A stretch of DNA of 9,269 nucleotides. It comes from an uncultured Collinsella sp. (lineage in GTDB: Bacteria; Actinomycetota; Coriobacteriia; Coriobacteriales; Coriobacteriaceae). Both the position numbers and the translations under genes were made by a program. Within the stretch, counting starts at the first letter, position 1, and each line of letters begins with the position of its first letter. Under the pieces are notes generated by a model that saw nothing but the letters and a program-made list of their open reading frames with translations, had not been told where the DNA came from and made no database searches. Location of the stretch: assembly GCA_900554455.1 (NCBI GenBank), contig USHT01000030.1, forward strand, positions 1 through 9,269, read 5' to 3'. Shown piece after piece: positions 7,025-9,269 of this stretch.

Positions 7025-7132
7025 GGGCGGCCCGCTGTTTAAGTTTGCTGCTCTACAGTCCTGCGCAAGACGGAAAGCACATTAAGTGCTTTCCTTTGCG
7101 TGCGGAACTCGCGACAAACTTAACCCCCGCCC
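7025..7132. repeat. Nested inverted-repeat element, possible structured RNA
   Basis: Four tiers of pairing sit concentrically. GGGCGG (7025-7030) matches CCGCCC (7127-7132). TTAAGTTTG (7039-7047) matches CAAACTTAA (7115-7123). CGCAA (7064-7068) matches TTGCG (7096-7100). The central GGAAAGCAC (7072-7080) matches GTGCTTTCC (7086-7094) around a 5-nt ATTAA loop. AGTCC/GGAACT adds a short bulged stem between tiers. The result is a rod of about 108 nt with internal loops. It has no coding potential I accept and no clear U-tract, so it is not a simple terminator. It could be a small RNA on either strand or a palindromic intergenic repeat. Confidence 0.55.
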
Positions 7133-7178
7133 TCAGCCCCGGAAGCCCTCCCTGCCGTCACATTATTCAACCAGTTTT

Positions 7179-7209
7179 GCGGGCGTGCGCCGCTGCGCGG
7201 CTAGCCCGC
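7179..7209. repeat. GC-rich hairpin
   Basis: GCGGGC (7179-7184) pairs with GCCCGC (7204-7209), with an inner GCGC/GCGC stem (7187-7190 with 7195-7198) closed by a CGCT loop. It belongs to the same structured non-coding stretch. No adjacent U-tract is present on either strand. Confidence 0.45.
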
Positions 7210-7270
7210 GTGCTCCTCGGCGGGGTTGGTCTGATTGTTTTTGTTGAAGCTCTGCCTTTGGCTCAAATGG

Positions 7271-7302
7271 AAACGGGGGACGCATTTGCATCCCCCGTTT
7301 TT
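7271..7302. terminator. Bidirectional terminator-like hairpin after yfcE
   Basis: A 10-bp perfect stem AAACGGGGGA/TCCCCCGTTT surrounds a 10-nt loop, starting 8 nt past the yfcE stop. Its position suits yfcE termination on the minus strand, where only UUU follows the G/C stem. On the plus strand it is followed by five U residues and GTTG, a better tail, so a plus-strand transcript from the structured region could also end here. Confidence 0.7.
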
Positions 7303-7309
7303 GTTGTGG

Positions 7310-7777
7310 TTACTCTAGATCAATAAATTTGGTGCTTATGATCTTGCCGTCTTTTACTAGCATTCTGGCCATGGTGGGGCCTCGGGTGCCTCTGGGGTAG
7401 CTGGCGCTGCCCGGGTTGAGGACTAAGCAACGGCCCACTTGGGCTTCTTTGGTTACGTGGGTGTGGCCGTTGATGGCTACGTCTACGGATCCCACCGGAA
7501 GGTCTTCGCGGTAGTGAGCTACGGCGAATTTGAGGCCTTCGTAGGTAAAGAGTGCAAGACGGTCTACATCGGGGCCGTAGTCGCGGTAGTAATCGTTGTT
7601 GCCCAGTACGGCCCGCACGGGGGCGATGGTGCATAGGTGCTCGTAGTCCATCTCTGACGTGAGGTCGCCGGCGTGGATAATCAGATCCGCGCCCTCAAGC
7701 TCGTCCAGGAGCGCAGGCGATAAATAGCCGTGGGTGTCCGAGATGATGTCGATGCGCTTGGCGCTTGCACTGTTCAT
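7310..7777 (-). CDS. YfcE/MJ0936-type metallophosphoesterase
   Basis: This 155-residue protein is a small calcineurin-like phosphoesterase of the YfcE/MJ0936 group, cytoplasmic enzymes that hydrolyse phosphodiesters with two metal ions; the natural substrate is generally unknown. Metal-site motifs are in order: SDTHG at residues 13-17 (D14, H16), GDLT at 37-40 (D38), GNND at 59-62 (N60 or N61), H88, and NGHTH at 103-107 (H105, H107). The family's usual HGH is replaced by H88-Y89-R90, keeping the first histidine. The start at ATG 7777 follows GGAAGGGA and gives a normal N-terminus; the longer frame to 7831 adds an unconserved stretch. It has only about 40 nt between it and the upstream terminator and no clear promoter. 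A nuclease or phosphatase of the same fold cannot be excluded. Confidence 0.87.
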   Translation of the reverse strand: MNSASAKRIDIISDTHGYLSPALLDELEGADLIIHAGDLTSEMDYEHLCTIAPVRAVLGNNDYYRDYGPDVDRLALFTYEGLKFAVAHYREDLPVGSVDVAINGHTHVTKEAQVGRCLVLNPGSASYPRGTRGPTMARMLVKDGKIISTKFIDLE

Positions 7778-7818
7778 GGGATCCCTTCCGCAAAAAAAAC
7801 GATTCGGCAGATACATAC

Positions 7819-7868
7819 AAAAAGGCCCCACGGCTCCGCAGACGATGGGTCTACAGGGCTGCGGGGCC
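7819..7868 (-). terminator. Intrinsic terminator of the two-component operon
   Basis: GGCCCC (7824-7829) pairs with GGGGCC (7863-7868). The stem continues through several further pairs, including wobbles, and an inner AGAC/GTCT hairpin. On the minus strand it is followed by TTTTTGTATG. It starts 7 nt past the response regulator stop codon. Confidence 0.88.
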
Positions 7869-7874
7869 AGTGTG

Positions 7875-8591
7875 CTAGAGACTCAGAGCCTTCTTGAGCG
7901 GCACGACGCGGCGGCGCGAAACCGGCACGCGTTCGTCGACGCCCGTAATGCCCAGCTGGATGGCACCCGAGGGCACCGTCTCGACGTCCGTGACGCACGC
8001 CAAGTTGACGATATAGCGACGGTGAACACGGAAGAAGCCAAAGTCGCAGAGCTTGGCCTCAAACTGCGCCAGCGAGGTCGTCGACAAAAAGCGATCATCG
8101 ACGGTATAGATGCAGGAGTAATCGTCCTTAGCCATGATAAAGCGAATGTCGTCCACGGGAATGAGCACCTTGCGGCCGCCCTTTTCCACCGGGATACGCT
8201 CGATGGTCACCTTGCTGTCCGTAACCGGCTTGGCGCGTTGCATGACCTTCTCGATCGCGCGATCCAAGCGAGCTTCTTCGACCGGCTTCATCAGATAATC
8301 GACGGCATCCACGTCGAATGCCTCGACCGCATGGTCACTATACGCAGTCACAAACACGATCGCCGGCGGATTTTTGAGCTTATGCAGCGCCTCGGCAAGT
8401 TGCAGGCCCGAGGCACCGGGCATCGAGATATCGAGAAACACGACATCCACGCGACTTTCCATAAGCATCTCGATGGCGGAGCGGACGCTCGACGCCTCCG
8501 TGATCGTGCCGATCTTGCCCGTTTGCTCGAGCAGGAAGCGAAGCTCCGAGCGAGCCGGCGCCTCATCATCCACAATCATCGCACGCAGCAT
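7875..8591 (-). CDS. LytTR-family response regulator
   Basis: This 238-residue protein is a DNA-binding response regulator of the LytR/AlgR type. The receiver domain (about residues 3-120) has the acidic pair D8-D9, phospho-acceptor D54 in VFLDISMPG, T83 and K102 in MKPVEEARLD. A LytTR domain follows (about 128-236), with DDIRFIMAKDDYSCIY and the typical FFRVHRRYIVNL segment near 186-197. LytTR proteins bind direct repeats at promoters controlling, for example, cell-wall turnover, virulence or nutrient uptake; the target here is unknown. The ATG at 8591 is preferred: it gives MLRAMIVDDE and has AAAGG 10 nt upstream, whereas a TTG at 8612 lacks a ribosome-binding site. It lies 72 nt after its partner kinase and ends at a strong terminator. 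Confidence 0.94.
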   Translation of the reverse strand: MLRAMIVDDEAPARSELRFLLEQTGKIGTITEASSVRSAIEMLMESRVDVVFLDISMPGASGLQLAEALHKLKNPPAIVFVTAYSDHAVEAFDVDAVDYLMKPVEEARLDRAIEKVMQRAKPVTDSKVTIERIPVEKGGRKVLIPVDDIRFIMAKDDYSCIYTVDDRFLSTTSLAQFEAKLCDFGFFRVHRRYIVNLACVTDVETVPSGAIQLGITGVDERVPVSRRRVVPLKKALSL

Positions 8592-8616
8592 AGGGATAAA
8601 ACCTTTCGTCAACTAA

Positions 8617-8654
8617 CTACGCCGGGCATCCGTCGCATGACGTTGAGCCCGTAG
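8617..8654 (-). promoter_or_regulatory. Hairpin in the kinase-regulator spacer
   Basis: CTACG (8617-8621) pairs with CGTAG (8650-8654), continuing through GGC/GCC with a small bulge, and the interior forms CGTC/GACG (8631-8634 with 8639-8642) around GCAT. It lies between the kinase stop and the regulator ribosome-binding site. No U-tract follows. It may protect or divide the messenger so the two genes are expressed at different levels. Confidence 0.42.
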
Positions 8655-8663
8655 TCTTTTATT

Positions 8664-9269
8664 TTACTCTTGAATGTCAAAGATGCTCTCTGACAAATCA
8701 AGATGAAGGAGCACTTTGGTGCCCTTGCCCGGCGCCGATTCGACACGCGTATAGGAGTGCGGCCCATAAAAGCGATGGATGCGCTCCGAAATATTGTGCA
8801 TGGCCACACCGGCGCCGCCACCCTGGGGAGAGCTGGCGTCGGGACGGGCAGAACGCTCGTCAAACAGTCTGGCGGCGGTACCCTCATCCATGCCCACGCC
8901 ATTATCGGCCACGGCAATCAAGATTGCATCCTCGCCGTCTTGGTGAACGGTCACGTCGATCCTCAGGGCGTCGTCATCGCCCATACCATGACGTACGGCG
9001 TTCTCGACAATCGGCTGGATCACGAACGCCGGCACCAGCGTATCTTCCACGTCCTCGGACACATCGAACGTCGCAAGCACGCGGTCCTCGCCAAAGCGGG
9101 CCTTCTCAAAGGTAAGGTAGCGCTTGGTCTGTGCGACCTCGCGCGAGACCGGAATAAGCGATCCCGAGTTGTCGAGCGTGGCACGATAGAACGATGAGAA
9201 CTCACGAAGCAGTTCGCGGGCCCGCAGCGGGTCGGTGCGCGTAAACGATGCAATGGTGTTCAGCGTGTT
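8664..9269 (-). CDS. LytS/YehU-type sensor histidine kinase, C-terminal part
   Basis: The frame is open to the window edge and gives 201 C-terminal residues of a membrane-linked sensor kinase of the LytS/YehU family, which phosphorylates LytTR regulators. The fragment begins NTLNTIASF, the region directly after the HFLFN motif, so the phospho-accepting histidine should lie a few codons outside the window. It contains the typical YLTFEKARFGEDRV segment at 51-64. The ATPase domain shows the N-box PIVENAVRHG at 86-95, G1 DNGVGM at 122-127, G2 GGGAGVAMHNISERI near 150-164 and GKGTKV at 181-186. All parts needed for ATP binding are present. Transmembrane and sensory domains are not visible, so the signal cannot be guessed. 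It is transcribed before the regulator and surely paired with it. Confidence 0.93.
   Translation of the reverse strand, partial: NTLNTIASFTRTDPLRARELLREFSSFYRATLDNSGSLIPVSREVAQTKRYLTFEKARFGEDRVLATFDVSEDVEDTLVPAFVIQPIVENAVRHGMGDDDALRIDVTVHQDGEDAILIAVADNGVGMDEGTAARLFDERSARPDASSPQGGGAGVAMHNISERIHRFYGPHSYTRVESAPGKGTKVLLHLDLSESIFDIQE

Noticed and set aside
7000..7326. Plus-strand GTG open frame of 108 codons in the structured intergenic region
   Set aside because: It begins inside one hairpin, crosses the inverted repeats and a terminator, and ends over the yfcE stop; there is no ribosome-binding site and the protein is Ala/Pro/Arg-rich without a motif.
1..9269. Mobile elements, CRISPR arrays, tRNA or rRNA genes, recent horizontal transfer
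   Set aside because: No transposase, integrase, regularly spaced repeats or tRNA-like folds were seen, and all genes are core housekeeping or ordinary signalling genes.

Overview
The window looks like chromosomal core DNA from a GC-rich gut actinobacterium of the class Coriobacteriia, most like Collinsella. That placement is an inference from gene content and protein style: a FabK-type enoyl reductase inside a fab cluster, a short biotin ligase, and an rpsL-rpsG-fusA-rpsJ cluster. It was not checked against a database. All genes except the biotin ligase lie on the minus strand. There are no tRNA, rRNA, CRISPR, phage or transposase genes.

Positions 1-2323 hold a type II fatty-acid synthesis operon read right to left: fabH, acpP, fabK and the first 43 codons of fabD. 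Spacing tightens along it: 51 nt, then 2 nt, then a 4-nt ATGA overlap. Positions 2324-2499 are a divergent control region between fabH and a plus-strand biotin-protein ligase gene (2500-3276). It carries two near-identical 19-bp copies of a partly palindromic sequence, the best candidate here for an undescribed operator. Biotin ligase activates the acetyl-CoA carboxylase carrier protein that feeds malonyl-CoA to the fab enzymes, so shared control would make sense.

Positions 3337-6927 hold the str ribosomal operon: a good sigma-70 promoter, then rpsL, rpsG, fusA, rpsJ and a strong terminator. There is no tuf between fusA and rpsJ, and rpsJ is the last gene rather than the head of an S10 operon. 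Both rpsL and rpsJ begin with TTG behind strong ribosome-binding sites. Hairpins sit between rpsL and rpsG and between fusA and rpsJ.

Positions 6983-7309 are non-coding but unusually structured. They hold a minus-strand terminator-like hairpin, a nested set of inverted repeats of about 100 nt, a GC-rich hairpin and a second terminator. This may be a small RNA or a palindromic intergenic element. Positions 7310-7777 encode a YfcE-type metallophosphoesterase. Positions 7819-9269 hold a LytS/LytR-type two-component system: a LytTR response regulator and the C-terminal 201 residues of its sensor kinase, cut by the window edge just after the expected phospho-histidine motif.
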